Below, piece after piece: positions 1-7,415 of a stretch of 17,421 nt of DNA. Every line of letters begins with the position of its first letter. Position 1 is the stretch's first letter. A program made the translations under genes and the position numbers. The stretch lies in NCBI GenBank assembly GCA_023136155.1, contig JAGLRT010000065.1, positions 1 to 17,421 of the forward strand. The letters are read 5' to 3'. Under the pieces are notes generated by a model. It saw only the letters and a program-made list of their open reading frames with translations. It was not told the origin of the DNA and made no database searches. The DNA is from Methanosarcinales archaeon. GTDB taxonomy: Archaea > Halobacteriota > Methanosarcinia > Methanosarcinales > Methanocomedenaceae.

Positions 1-507
1 GTGGTGGACCTTATCATGGACAAGACAAAGGAGATGCATGACAAAGGTTTCCCTATGGAAGTGCTCACTGTTGACAACCACTGTGACGGACCTTATGTTT
101 ATTTCAGACTGCTGGAAGAAGACCCGGAGCGTGCTGCCGAAGTCTATGAATTACTAATGATGAACCAGGGCAATTCTACCGGTATTGGTATCGGCTGCGT
201 ATCATGGGACGGTTCTGTACATGCCGACCAGTTCTGGAGGCATTATTCTTTTGGTAATGTAAAGGAGAGGCCTTTCAGTGAGATATGGATGGATACTAAT
301 GATAAGCTAATGTCCGGCCTCAAGGACCGCAAATCACTGATAAAGGCAAATGCAGATAGATGTGCTAAATGTAAATGGCTGGAGATATGCAATGGTAACT
401 TCAGGGTCAGGGCAGAGGCCATTTATGACAATGTATGGGCGGATGACCCGGCATGTTACTTGACCAAAGAAGAGATTGGTTACGATGAGGGAAAAGAGGT
501 AGATTAA
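1..507 (+). CDS. Radical SAM/SPASM heme-biosynthesis protein (AhbC/AhbD/NirJ family), 3' fragment
   Basis: Only the C-terminal 168 residues are inside the window, and the frame is open at base 1. What is visible is a SPASM-type auxiliary-cluster domain: Cys66 in a GIGCVSWDG segment, then Cys121, Cys124 and Cys130 in CAKCKWLEICNGNFR, and Cys152 in DPACYLTKEEIG. The ending with NFRVRAEA, DPACYL and EEIG is characteristic of the radical SAM enzymes of the siroheme-to-heme (Ahb) and heme d1 (NirJ) pathways, which modify siroheme-derived side chains. The radical SAM core with its CxxxCxxC motif must lie upstream. I cannot tell AhbC from AhbD with this fragment. The gene is convergent with larB; the 49-bp gap contains a T-rich stretch (about 521-533) that could end transcription. 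Confidence 0.75.
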   Translation: MVDLIMDKTKEMHDKGFPMEVLTVDNHCDGPYVYFRLLEEDPERAAEVYELLMMNQGNSTGIGIGCVSWDGSVHADQFWRHYSFGNVKERPFSEIWMDTNDKLMSGLKDRKSLIKANADRCAKCKWLEICNGNFRVRAEAIYDNVWADDPACYLTKEEIGYDEGKEVD

Positions 508-556
508 GCCATCAACTGCTTTTTGGTTTACTTGTCTTCAGGAAGAAAGGTAATAA

Positions 557-1327
557 TCACTCTTTACGTCGTGCTTTTGCTAGCATATTAGCAATACGTG
601 CAGCATAGGCACCGGCTACAAACCCGGCATCGATGTTCACCACGCTAAGCACAGAACATGACTGCAGCATAGTATACAGAGCTGCTTTCCCGCCGCCGCC
701 TGCCCCGTATCCGGATGAGACGGGTACACCGATTACCGGCACATCTACAAGACCTGATACTATAGTGGGGAGAGTACCCTCCCGACCAGCGGCCACTACT
801 ATGGTGTCAACCCCCTTTTCCACCATTTCTGCCAGGCCAGGGAATAACCTGTGAATTCCGGCAGCACCCACGTCATAAATGGTATGCACTGTCACCCCCA
901 TCTCCATAGCTGTAACCTTTGCCTCCTCTGCAACAGGAATGTCAACGGTTCCAGCAGTGATGATACCGATTACCCCCCCGGTTGATTCAACCCGTGAATC
1001 GCCCTTCCGCAGTATTGCAATCCTGGCGCTCCGATTCCATTCCACAGGATGTTTTTGTTGTAAAGCCTCAAGTTGCTCATCCGATACCCTGGTGATAATT
1101 ACCGTTGTTTCATGTTCAAGATGAGATAGGGCAATACATACCAGGTCATCAATAGCTTTTCCGGGGCCATAGATAGCTTCAGGTATTCCGGTACGTTTCA
1201 TACGGTGAGGGTCGATACAGGCAACATTGTCCAGGGTATGTATGTTACTGATACGTATCTGTTTTAAAGCGTCATCAATATCAATTTTTCCCGTTTTTAC
1301 ATTCTCAAGAAGTCGAGTAAGGTCCAT
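557..1327 (-). CDS. larB: LarB, pyridinium-3,5-biscarboxylic acid mononucleotide synthase
   Basis: LarB carboxylates and hydrolyses nicotinic acid adenine dinucleotide in the first step of making the nickel-pincer nucleotide cofactor of lactate racemase-type enzymes. The protein (256 residues from ATG 1327) has a short N-terminal helical part (DLTRLLENVKTGKIDIDDAL), then a PurE/AIR-carboxylase-like fold. Key signatures are the GIITAGTVDIPVAEEA segment and the glycine-rich SSGYGAGGGGKAAL segment followed by NIDAGFVAGAYAA, all typical of LarB. A TTG two codons upstream (1333) is an alternative start; an AGGAAG motif lies 4 nt before TTG and 10 nt before ATG, so either could be used. No larC or larE is present in the window. 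The gene stands alone, divergent from the ferredoxin gene, with a TATA-like element at 1393-1400. Confidence 0.88.
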   Translation of the reverse strand: MDLTRLLENVKTGKIDIDDALKQIRISNIHTLDNVACIDPHRMKRTGIPEAIYGPGKAIDDLVCIALSHLEHETTVIITRVSDEQLEALQQKHPVEWNRSARIAILRKGDSRVESTGGVIGIITAGTVDIPVAEEAKVTAMEMGVTVHTIYDVGAAGIHRLFPGLAEMVEKGVDTIVVAAGREGTLPTIVSGLVDVPVIGVPVSSGYGAGGGGKAALYTMLQSCSVLSVVNIDAGFVAGAYAARIANMLAKARRKE

Positions 1328-1392
1328 GATCAAATATCTTCCTGAGTCTTTCGTTGTACATACATGGATTCCCGCATCTCTTTCACTTCTTT

Positions 1393-1400
1393 GTTTTATA
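1393..1400 (-). promoter_or_regulatory. Candidate TATA box for larB
   Basis: On the minus strand this reads TATAAAAC, close to the archaeal TATA consensus. It would place the transcript start near 1370, giving a leader of roughly 40 nt before the larB ATG. No experimental support; the surrounding 1334-1608 interval is AT-rich, so chance matches are possible. Confidence 0.35.
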
Positions 1401-1570
1401 CTGCGCAGTCCATGAACATCAATTTATTTCTGTATATTTTCATAGAATGTTTGATATGAAAACACATCACAATTTATATTTTTTAGTATTAATACATTAA
1501 TATTAATACTTTTGTGTCATCTGATTACTTCTGCGACATCAGACTATTTTGTTTATAAAATTTTCAATCC

Positions 1571-1582
1571 AATAATATATAT
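1571..1582 (+). promoter_or_regulatory. Candidate TATA box for the ferredoxin gene
   Basis: The run AATAATATATAT lies about 27-38 bases upstream of the ferredoxin ATG at 1609. Archaeal TATA boxes sit about 25-30 bp upstream of the transcript start, so this spacing would start the transcript at or just before the ATG. There is also no Shine-Dalgarno motif, which fits a leaderless mRNA. Confidence 0.4.
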
Positions 1583-1608
1583 GCTTTAGAAAATTATTAT
1601 ATGAATAA

Positions 1609-1818
1609 ATGCCAGTGGAAATATCAGTTAATGACTCATGTACCGGATGTGGACGCTGCATGAATATCTGCCCAAAAGGTCCCATTGTCTGGGATATTCG
1701 AAAGATGGAAAACGGCAGAGTTGCGTATTATGCACGAGAAACTGCTTTTTGTCTTTTTTGCAAGACCTGTGTGGGAACCTGTCCTGTAGGTGCAATAACC
1801 GTATTGAACAAATCATAA
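1609..1818 (+). CDS. Small 2x[4Fe-4S] ferredoxin-like protein
   Basis: This 69-residue protein carries two complete CxxCxxCxxxCP motifs: Cys11, 14, 17 and 21, and Cys48, 51, 54 and 58. Each is followed by the proline usual in bacterial-type ferredoxins, so it should bind two [4Fe-4S] clusters. About 26 residues separate the motifs, somewhat more than in the most compact clostridial ferredoxins, with a charged stretch (DIRKMENGR) between them. It probably works as a soluble low-potential electron carrier. It lies 142 bp upstream of hdrC on the same strand and may be an electron partner of the Hdr complex, but the gap and its own TATA-like box suggest a separate transcript. The ATG has no Shine-Dalgarno motif and is probably translated from a leaderless message. 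Confidence 0.82.
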   Translation: MPVEISVNDSCTGCGRCMNICPKGPIVWDIRKMENGRVAYYARETAFCLFCKTCVGTCPVGAITVLNKS

Positions 1819-1948
1819 CGCTAAAAATAACAGACCCTGCTTTGCCTAATATTCAAAAAAACAATAGTTATAATTATCACTGACATCAATGTTGTTTAAG
1901 AAGGTGTATTTTGAGAGCCGGAAATCCTGAATTTTTGTAATTATTAAT

Positions 1949-1956
1949 TGGAGTGG
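1949..1956 (+). promoter_or_regulatory. Ribosome binding site of hdrC
   Basis: A GGAGTGGA motif lies a few bases upstream of the hdrC ATG at 1961. A closely similar GGAGTGGA precedes the GcvH/LbpA-like gene at 13783. It fixes the hdrC start. Confidence 0.6.
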
Positions 1957-1960
1957 AACT

Positions 1961-2470
1961 ATGACAAAGGAACCTGTAAAACTGCTGGATGATGAAGGAT
2001 TTACTTTTTCAACCTGCATGCAGTGCGGGACATGTACCGGAAGTTGTCCTTCCGGACGGTACACCAGCCTGAACACAAGACGTTTAATACTGGCAGCAAG
2101 ACGGAATAAAGATGTATATCATGATAAAGACCTATGGATGTGTACAACCTGTTACCAATGTCAGGAACGGTGTCCCAGAGGATTAAAGATTGTTGACGGG
2201 ATTCTGGCCCTTAGGACGGAATCGGTTCACATGGGTCTGATGCTAGCTGAGCATCGTCAAGTAGCCGGACTGGTTACTGATAAAGGGCATGCAGTTCCCA
2301 TTAATGATGCAAACAGGGATAAACGCAAAGAGCTGGGTATGGATGAACTTCCTGAGACTGTCCAGAAATATCCTGATGCTCTTGAACAGGTGAAAAAGCT
2401 GCTTGAGGTTACGGGTTTTTTTAAACTGGTTTCGGAAGAGGAAAGTGAAATAGCTGAGGAAATAAAATGA
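1961..2470 (+). CDS. hdrC: Heterodisulfide reductase subunit HdrC
   Basis: HdrC is the two-cluster ferredoxin-like subunit that passes electrons from HdrA to the HdrB active site. The 169-residue protein has Cys19, 22, 25 and 29 (CMQCGTCTGSCPSG) and Cys61, 64, 67 and 71 (CTTCYQCQERCPRG), two complete [4Fe-4S] motifs. The spacing and the TSLNTRRLILAARR segment between them are typical of HdrC. No membrane segment is present, so this is the soluble HdrABC type rather than HdrDE. The C-terminal about 90 residues are helical and charged, as in family members. The stop codon overlaps the hdrB ATG by four bases (ATGA), indicating translational coupling. Confidence 0.93.
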   Translation: MTKEPVKLLDDEGFTFSTCMQCGTCTGSCPSGRYTSLNTRRLILAARRNKDVYHDKDLWMCTTCYQCQERCPRGLKIVDGILALRTESVHMGLMLAEHRQVAGLVTDKGHAVPINDANRDKRKELGMDELPETVQKYPDALEQVKKLLEVTGFFKLVSEEESEIAEEIK

Positions 2471-3351
2471 AACCTGTATCGCTGTTTTTGGGATGTATCA
2501 TTCCTAACCGTTACCCTGGTATCGAAAAGGCCACCAAACTTGTGCTTGACGGTTTGGGCATAGACTGGGCCGAACTGACAGGTGCATCATGTTGTCCGGC
2601 TCCGGGTGTGTTTAGGTCATTCGATAAGGTCACATGGCTTACTCTCGCAGCCAGGAATATCGTGCTGTCCGAGCAGATGGACCGGGATGTCCTGACCATC
2701 TGCAATGGCTGTTTTGGCTCACTGGCAGATGCCAACCACGAACTAAAGCAAGACCAGGGGCTGGCCAGGCAGGTCAATAAGCATCTGGACGAAGTGGATA
2801 TGAAGTACAACGGTTCAGCTGAAATAAGGCATGTCATAGAATTTCTGTCAAAGGAGTTTGGGCCAGATAAAATAAAAGATGCCATCAAGCATCCACTGGA
2901 ACTGAAAGTGGCCCTGCACTATGGCTGTCATCTAATCAAACCTTCTAAAGAGCGTGACCTGGGGTCAGTTGAGAAACCAGTATTCTTTGATGAACTGGTA
3001 GAAGCTCTGGGTGCACATAGCATAGATTACGAGGATAAGACGGCATGCTGCGGAGCAGGTGGCGGTGTGCGTTCCGCACTGCTGGATAAGTCGCTGGAAA
3101 TGGCAGATGCAAAATTGTTGCACATTGCCGAAGCAGGAGCAGACTGTATAGTCAATGCATGTCCTTTTTGTCACCTGCAACTGGACTTTGGGCAGGTAGA
3201 GATAAAAGACAAGTTCGGGCATGAATACAATATCCCGGTACTGCATTATTCCCAGTTGCTGGCTATTGCAATGGGATATTCACCTGAAGATGTGGGTGTG
3301 GACCTGAATTTCATAACTGATGAAGCGTTCATAGACATGTTAAGGGGGTAA
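2467..3351 (+). CDS. hdrB: Heterodisulfide reductase subunit HdrB
   Basis: HdrB holds the two noncubane [4Fe-4S] clusters that reduce a disulfide, CoM-S-S-CoB in methanogens. The 294-residue protein has both CCG domains intact. The first contains Cys10, the Cys42-Cys43 pair and Cys79/Cys82 (CNGC). The second contains the LHYGCH cysteine, the ACCGAGGG pair and the ACPFC motif. All ligands expected for two noncubane clusters are therefore present, so the protein should be catalytically competent. It is coupled to hdrC by an ATGA overlap and separated from hdrA by one base. The substrate in this organism cannot be read from the sequence; a substrate other than CoM-S-S-CoB is possible. Confidence 0.93.
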   Translation: MKPVSLFLGCIIPNRYPGIEKATKLVLDGLGIDWAELTGASCCPAPGVFRSFDKVTWLTLAARNIVLSEQMDRDVLTICNGCFGSLADANHELKQDQGLARQVNKHLDEVDMKYNGSAEIRHVIEFLSKEFGPDKIKDAIKHPLELKVALHYGCHLIKPSKERDLGSVEKPVFFDELVEALGAHSIDYEDKTACCGAGGGVRSALLDKSLEMADAKLLHIAEAGADCIVNACPFCHLQLDFGQVEIKDKFGHEYNIPVLHYSQLLAIAMGYSPEDVGVDLNFITDEAFIDMLRG

Positions 3352-3352
3352 G

Positions 3353-5590
3353 GTGACAATGAGCGGCGGGAAGATCGGTGTGTACCTGTGCAGGTGCGGC
3401 GGCAATATCTCGGATGTTGTTGATGTAGAGGACGTGGCCGGATCAGTTGAAATACTTGAAAATGTGGCATCAGTAACCATCCATGATTATCTGTGCAGCA
3501 GTGCCGGTCAGGGTTCCATTGAACAGGATATCAGGGATGGTAAAGTAGATAAGGTGGTTATTGGCTCATGTTCTCCCAAACTCCATCTGGAAACTTTCTG
3601 TAAAATGGCCGGGAAAGCAGGCATCAATCCCATGATGCTTGAAATAACAAATTTGCGTGAACAGGATTCATGGGTACATCCTGATGAACCCGGGCAAGCT
3701 ACTGGAAAAGCAAAGTCCCTGATAACAGGAGCTGTAGCCAGGATGGCTTCATTGTCAGAACTTACACCCATTGAAAAGGAACTGGTTGACAGGGTTCTGG
3801 TAGTTGGAGGCGGAATTGCAGGTATTACTGCGGTACTGGAACTGGCAGATGATCATGAGGTGGTGCTTGTTGAGAAGGAGCCGTATATCGGCGGTCATAT
3901 GATAGGATTGTCTAAGACGTTTCCCACCTATGACTGTTCACAGTGTACCCTGACACCAAAGATGGTGGCAGTGCACAATCATCCTAATATAACTATGTTC
4001 ACAAACACGGAAGTGGATGGCGTACAGGGAAATGTGGGTGACTACACAGTTACATTGAAACATTCTCCCAGGTACGTGAATGTGGAAGCGTGTACTTCAT
4101 GCGGCAGGTGTGCTGCAAAATGTCCGGTGGATGCCATTTACCTGCCATTTGCCCAGGCAATACCCCAGGCGTATATTATTGACAAGGAAAAGTGCATTGA
4201 CTGTGAGGCATGCACAAAGGTCTGTCCGGTGGATGCCGTCAGCCTTGAGGATGAAGTCCGGACTGAAGACTTGAAAGTGGGTTCAGTTGTGATTGCTACT
4301 GGTTTCAAGCCTTTTGACATTTCGCGTATTGAGGAATACAATACTGACCATCCCGATATTATTACTGCGGTGGAGTTCGAGGATATGCTTTCAGCAAAAA
4401 GCCACACTGGTATGCGGCTGCAGAAATCTGACGGGACCCTGCCCAACCGGGTGGCGTTCGTGTTGTGTGTGGGCAGCCGGGATTTCGAGAAGTACAACAA
4501 GCATTGCAGCCGGGTATGTTGCCTGTATTCGATGAAGCAGGCGCATCTGGTTAAGAAAATGAACAAGGATGCTGAAGTGACGTTGTTTTACATTGATATA
4601 CGGGCAGCAGGGCGCCGGTTCGAGGAATTTTATTACAATACCCAGAAAGAGGGTGTACAGTTCATCAGGGGCAGGATAGCCCGGATAACGCCCCAGAACG
4701 GGCAGCTCAGGGTGCGGTATGAGGATACACTGCTCAACTCCAAGGAGGAAGACGAGTTCGATATGGTGGTGCTGTGCCCATCGCTGGAGGCTGCCGAAGG
4801 GTCGCAGGAATTGGCTCGGCAGTTGAATATACCCATAGATGATGATGGTTTCATTGAGGAGAAGCATGTAAAGATAGACCCGGTGAGTTCGCTGAACCAG
4901 GCTGTTTATATGGCAGGTTGCTCAATCGGTCCCAAGGACATCCATGATGCGGTGACCGATGGTATCAGTGCTGCCCATAAGACGCACCAGTTCTTAGGCA
5001 AGGGCAGGATTGCCATATCCCCTGAAAAGCCCGTGGTCAATGACAAATGTGACGAGTGCGGTGTATGCATTGAGGAGTGCCCCTATGATGCACTATCAGG
5101 ACTGGGCAGGCCTGCACTTGAGGCGCTGGCATGTACGGGTTGCGGTGTGTGTGCTGCAGTGTGCCCGCAGCAGGCTATTGATATCCGGAACTACTCAAGG
5201 GAGCAGCTTAAGGCGCAGGTAAATGGAATGCTGGAAGCGGGTCCGGGCGTGATTGTATTCATCGATCCGGCAGCATATGCTGCGGCTGACCTGGCAGGGG
5301 TGAACCGCAATCGGTATTCTTCTAAGATTCGGTTAGTACAGGTGCCGTCCATACATATACTGGATGCGGATATTGTGAACTTTGCTTTTGAGAGCGGGGC
5401 TGGGGGTGTGATGCTGGTTGAGGGTACTACTGATGAGCGGTTGGTGGAGCGGTCTAATAATCTTTATAAGATGCTGAAGAGGGAGACCAGGCAGCATAAG
5501 AAACCTATCAGGTATTCACATGTGGAGACTGCGCAGTATGAGAAGATGGGGAAGTTGTTCAATGTGTTTGTGGAAGGGGTGAAGGAGTGA
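3353..5590 (+). CDS. hdrA: Heterodisulfide reductase subunit HdrA with C-terminal cysteine-free MvhD-like domain
   Basis: HdrA is the FAD-containing, electron-bifurcating hub of Hdr complexes. In this 745-residue protein the order is: N-terminal HdrA domain (Cys13 and Cys15, and a YLCSSAGQ segment), FAD-binding Rossmann motif GGGIAG at 152-157, ferredoxin motifs at Cys247/250/253/257 and Cys281/284/287/291, the HdrA cysteine cluster CSRVCC, then a second ferredoxin pair at Cys566/569/572/576 and Cys594/597/600/604. Residues about 627-745 align by eye with MvhD/FlpD (AAADLAGVNRNRYS, FESGAGGVMLVEG), as in HdrA2-type fusions. However, this domain has no cysteine at all, whereas MvhD normally holds a [2Fe-2S] cluster. 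The GTG start at 3353 has a GGGGG run 4 nt upstream; ATG 3359 is an alternative. It is the last gene of hdrCBA. Confidence 0.92.
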   Translation: MTMSGGKIGVYLCRCGGNISDVVDVEDVAGSVEILENVASVTIHDYLCSSAGQGSIEQDIRDGKVDKVVIGSCSPKLHLETFCKMAGKAGINPMMLEITNLREQDSWVHPDEPGQATGKAKSLITGAVARMASLSELTPIEKELVDRVLVVGGGIAGITAVLELADDHEVVLVEKEPYIGGHMIGLSKTFPTYDCSQCTLTPKMVAVHNHPNITMFTNTEVDGVQGNVGDYTVTLKHSPRYVNVEACTSCGRCAAKCPVDAIYLPFAQAIPQAYIIDKEKCIDCEACTKVCPVDAVSLEDEVRTEDLKVGSVVIATGFKPFDISRIEEYNTDHPDIITAVEFEDMLSAKSHTGMRLQKSDGTLPNRVAFVLCVGSRDFEKYNKHCSRVCCLYSMKQAHLVKKMNKDAEVTLFYIDIRAAGRRFEEFYYNTQKEGVQFIRGRIARITPQNGQLRVRYEDTLLNSKEEDEFDMVVLCPSLEAAEGSQELARQLNIPIDDDGFIEEKHVKIDPVSSLNQAVYMAGCSIGPKDIHDAVTDGISAAHKTHQFLGKGRIAISPEKPVVNDKCDECGVCIEECPYDALSGLGRPALEALACTGCGVCAAVCPQQAIDIRNYSREQLKAQVNGMLEAGPGVIVFIDPAAYAAADLAGVNRNRYSSKIRLVQVPSIHILDADIVNFAFESGAGGVMLVEGTTDERLVERSNNLYKMLKRETRQHKKPIRYSHVETAQYEKMGKLFNVFVEGVKE

Positions 5591-5603
5591 AAAGAACTAC
5601 TAT

Positions 5604-5744
5604 GAGATTGTCGGAGAAGACAACCGTTCGAATATTTTAGCTTTACGTTCTAAACTTAACCGGGCGCAGCATAGCGATTTTATTTTAACAATATTTCTGG
5701 AAGTTTCAATTTAAGTGCTTTTCAGGTACTTTTCCGACAATCTC
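5604..5744. repeat. Possible MITE-like element or long-range stem after hdrA
   Basis: A perfect 12-bp inverted repeat, GAGATTGTCGGA at 5604-5615 and TCCGACAATCTC at 5733-5744, bounds a 141-bp AT-rich non-coding stretch. The match extends three more pairs inward with one G-T wobble. Short terminal inverted repeats around a non-coding core suggest a miniature inverted-repeat transposable element. I see no clear target-site duplication. Alternatively it is a long-range stem in the hdrA 3' untranslated region. Confidence 0.4.
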
Positions 5745-5919
5745 TGTTATATCACTACTTCATATTGCAATTAATTGAAAACTTAGTGTATCTTTTCACA
5801 CAGTCTGCTGGTATAATCGAACTATCAAATAAGAAATGCCTGATTTAATTCTAATTTGATGGTTTCTTATTAATCAAATCTTTCTGCAAAATCTAATAAT
5901 CCGGACATAACATAAACCG
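5745..5919. other. AT-rich non-coding stretch with weak hairpin potential
   Basis: No plausible gene is seen. AATAAGAAA at 5828-5836 can pair with TTTCTTATT at 5863-5871 across a 26-nt loop, and a TTTGAT/ATCAAA pairing nearby would compete with it. Nothing else is recognisable. Confidence 0.4.
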
Positions 5920-5955
5920 AAGGCTTTATGACTAATAATAGTCATTTAAAGCCTT
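5920..5955 (+). other. Hairpin overlapping the tRNA promoter
   Basis: AAGGCTTT (5920-5927) pairs with AAAGCCTT (5948-5955), and TGACTA (5929-5934) pairs with TAGTCA (5939-5944), around a 4-nt loop with a small T bulge on the right arm. It lies just upstream of the initiator tRNA. The right arm contains the TTTAAA that would be the tRNA TATA box, so the palindrome could be an operator or a terminator-like stem for upstream transcription. Confidence 0.4.
5945..5950 (+). promoter_or_regulatory. Candidate TATA box of the initiator tRNA gene
   Basis: TTTAAA lies 31-36 bp before the mature tRNA 5' end at 5981, a suitable distance for an archaeal promoter with a very short 5' leader. Confidence 0.45.
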
Positions 5956-5980
5956 TGCCCATCCGTATTCTAAACATAGT

Positions 5981-6055
5981 AGCGGGGTGGGGTAGTCAGG
6001 AAATCCCGACGGGCTCATAACCCGTAGATCCATGGTTCGAATCCATGCCCCGCTA
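5981..6055 (+). tRNA. Initiator tRNA-Met (CAT)
   Basis: The cloverleaf is complete. The acceptor stem AGCGGGG (5981-5987) pairs with CCCCGCT (6048-6054), with discriminator A6055. The D stem GGG pairs with CCC; the anticodon stem ACGGG (6009-6013) pairs with CCCGT (6021-6025) around loop CTCATAA with anticodon CAT at 6016-6018. The T arm is CATGG-TTCGAAT-CCATG (6031-6047). The A1-U72 pair and three consecutive G-C pairs flanking the anticodon loop are the hallmarks of the archaeal initiator tRNA rather than the elongator. No intron is present and CCA is not encoded. Confidence 0.95.
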
Positions 6056-6275
6056 TCATTTTTATTTCTCTTGTATTCTGCAGTTAGTATTGGTTTGCAG
6101 TTTATTTTAATCGTTATACCCCGTAGCTCTGCTGCAGTTGGGACAAGCCATTATCAATGCAACCTCAGTAGCCTGAGACATGAAAGTGCCCTACAGCTCT
6201 ACTGTGGGGAGCTTCATTTTGTAGAAAATTTTTTAAACATCTTCAAACCTATTAACATCTGGAGTTAACATAGAA
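6056..6275 (+). other. Leader of the CNNM gene with hairpins
   Basis: This region separates the tRNA from the CNNM/CBS gene. CCCTACAG (6189-6196) pairs with CTGTGGGG (6202-6209) around a 5-nt loop, with a further TGAA/TTCA pairing outside and a T run right after (6217-6220). A smaller CTCAG/CTGAG stem lies just upstream (about 6163-6176). These may terminate the tRNA transcript or form a structured leader. An open frame across 6032-6268 starts inside the tRNA and is not credible as a gene. Confidence 0.4.
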
Positions 6276-7319
6276 TTGATTGACCTTACAACATTGATTG
6301 AATTAATTGTAGTAATAATCCTGATAAGTTTGTCGGCCTTTTTTTCATCATCCGAAACCGCTTTTATCGGAGTCAACCGTATAAAGATGCTCCATCTTGC
6401 AGAGACAGGTGACCGCCGGGCCAGGATAATTCATGACGAACTGCAGCATCCGGAAAAGTTCATAACCACTATCCTTGTAGGTAACAATATAGTAAATGTA
6501 GCATCCTCGGTGCTTGTCACAGTAATTGTGTTAAGATATTTCGGCAATGCCGGCATTGCCATTGCTACCGGTGTAATGACCGTGGTCATATTGGTATTTG
6601 GCGAAATTGTACCCAAGACCTTTGCCACACGGCACGCTGATACCTATGCCCTCAGAATTGCCGGTTTGCTGGAGCTTCTCACCAAACTGCTATATCCACT
6701 GGTTTTGGTCTTTACAGAGATAACAAAAGTTGTGCTGCATGTATTAGGCGTTAAAGAAAAGAGAAAGAATCCCTTAATCACACAAGAACAGATTAAATTA
6801 ATCCTGAAACTAGGAGTAGAAGAAGGCGTAATCAAACACCATGATAGGCAGTATATACAGAATGTACTGGATTTCAGTAATGAAAAAGCCAGGACGGCCA
6901 TGACCTATAAAAGCCACATGGTCACGGTTGAAAATACCGAATCCCTCATTGAAGCACTTGAGAAGATAAATGTGTCAGGTCATTCGAGGCTTCCTGTCTG
7001 GAAAGGACATTTCGATAATGTAACAGGTATGATATTTGCCAAAGACCTGCTCAAATACAGGGATAAAGAACTTGCAACCAAAACTGTTGAAGAGATACTT
7101 CGGCCCATTTTATTGGTAAAAAAGGACCGCAAGATAGCCTCTATATTCAGGGAACTGCAGTCAAAGAAGGTCCAGATAGCAGTTGTGGTGGATGAAACTG
7201 AAAAAGTAGTTGGACTGCTTTCCATCGAGGATATCCTTGAAGAGATAGTTGGCGAGATACTTGACGAATATGACATCGAGGGAATGAGTAACGGTATCTT
7301 GCCAAGGCCAAAACAATAA
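6276..7319 (+). CDS. CNNM/CBS-pair membrane transporter-like protein (CorB/CorC, hemolysin-like)
   Basis: This 347-residue protein belongs to the CNNM/CorB family, whose members are implicated in Mg2+ or other cation transport at the cytoplasmic membrane. The N-terminal DUF21/CNNM domain has hydrophobic segments at about 3-24, 66-105 and 117-142, with the family signatures SAFFSSSETAF and FGEIVPKTFA. A CBS-domain pair follows at about 190-320 (HSRLPVWKGHFDNVTGM and VVVDETEKVVGLLSIEDILEEIVGEI). The C-terminal CorC/HlyC domain of many bacterial members is absent; the protein ends about 20 residues after the second CBS domain. The start is TTG at 6276, supported by a CTGGAG motif 11 nt upstream. 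The transported ion is not evident. Confidence 0.85.
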   Translation: MIDLTTLIELIVVIILISLSAFFSSSETAFIGVNRIKMLHLAETGDRRARIIHDELQHPEKFITTILVGNNIVNVASSVLVTVIVLRYFGNAGIAIATGVMTVVILVFGEIVPKTFATRHADTYALRIAGLLELLTKLLYPLVLVFTEITKVVLHVLGVKEKRKNPLITQEQIKLILKLGVEEGVIKHHDRQYIQNVLDFSNEKARTAMTYKSHMVTVENTESLIEALEKINVSGHSRLPVWKGHFDNVTGMIFAKDLLKYRDKELATKTVEEILRPILLVKKDRKIASIFRELQSKKVQIAVVVDETEKVVGLLSIEDILEEIVGEILDEYDIEGMSNGILPRPKQ

Positions 7320-7415
7320 CAACAATAACAACAAATACCCCTCAACAGTACCATGTGAAGTGAACAAAAAACTATTTAGGCAGCTTAATCCATGTGGATT
7401 CAGGAGCAAGATATT

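Larger units (their letters stand above)
1334..1608. other. AT-rich divergent intergenic region
   Basis: This 275-bp stretch separates larB (minus) from the ferredoxin gene (plus). It becomes strongly AT-rich from about 1425. I see TATA-like elements for both flanking genes but no convincing ORF, RNA gene or strong inverted repeat. Confidence 0.6.

Noticed and set aside
4391..4867. Minus-strand open frame of 158 codons within hdrA
   Set aside because: It is a shadow of the strongly supported hdrA frame; the predicted protein has no recognisable motif.
6032..6268. Open frame of 78 codons after the tRNA
   Set aside because: Its start lies inside the tRNA T arm, it has no Shine-Dalgarno sequence, and the composition is not gene-like; the region carries hairpins instead.
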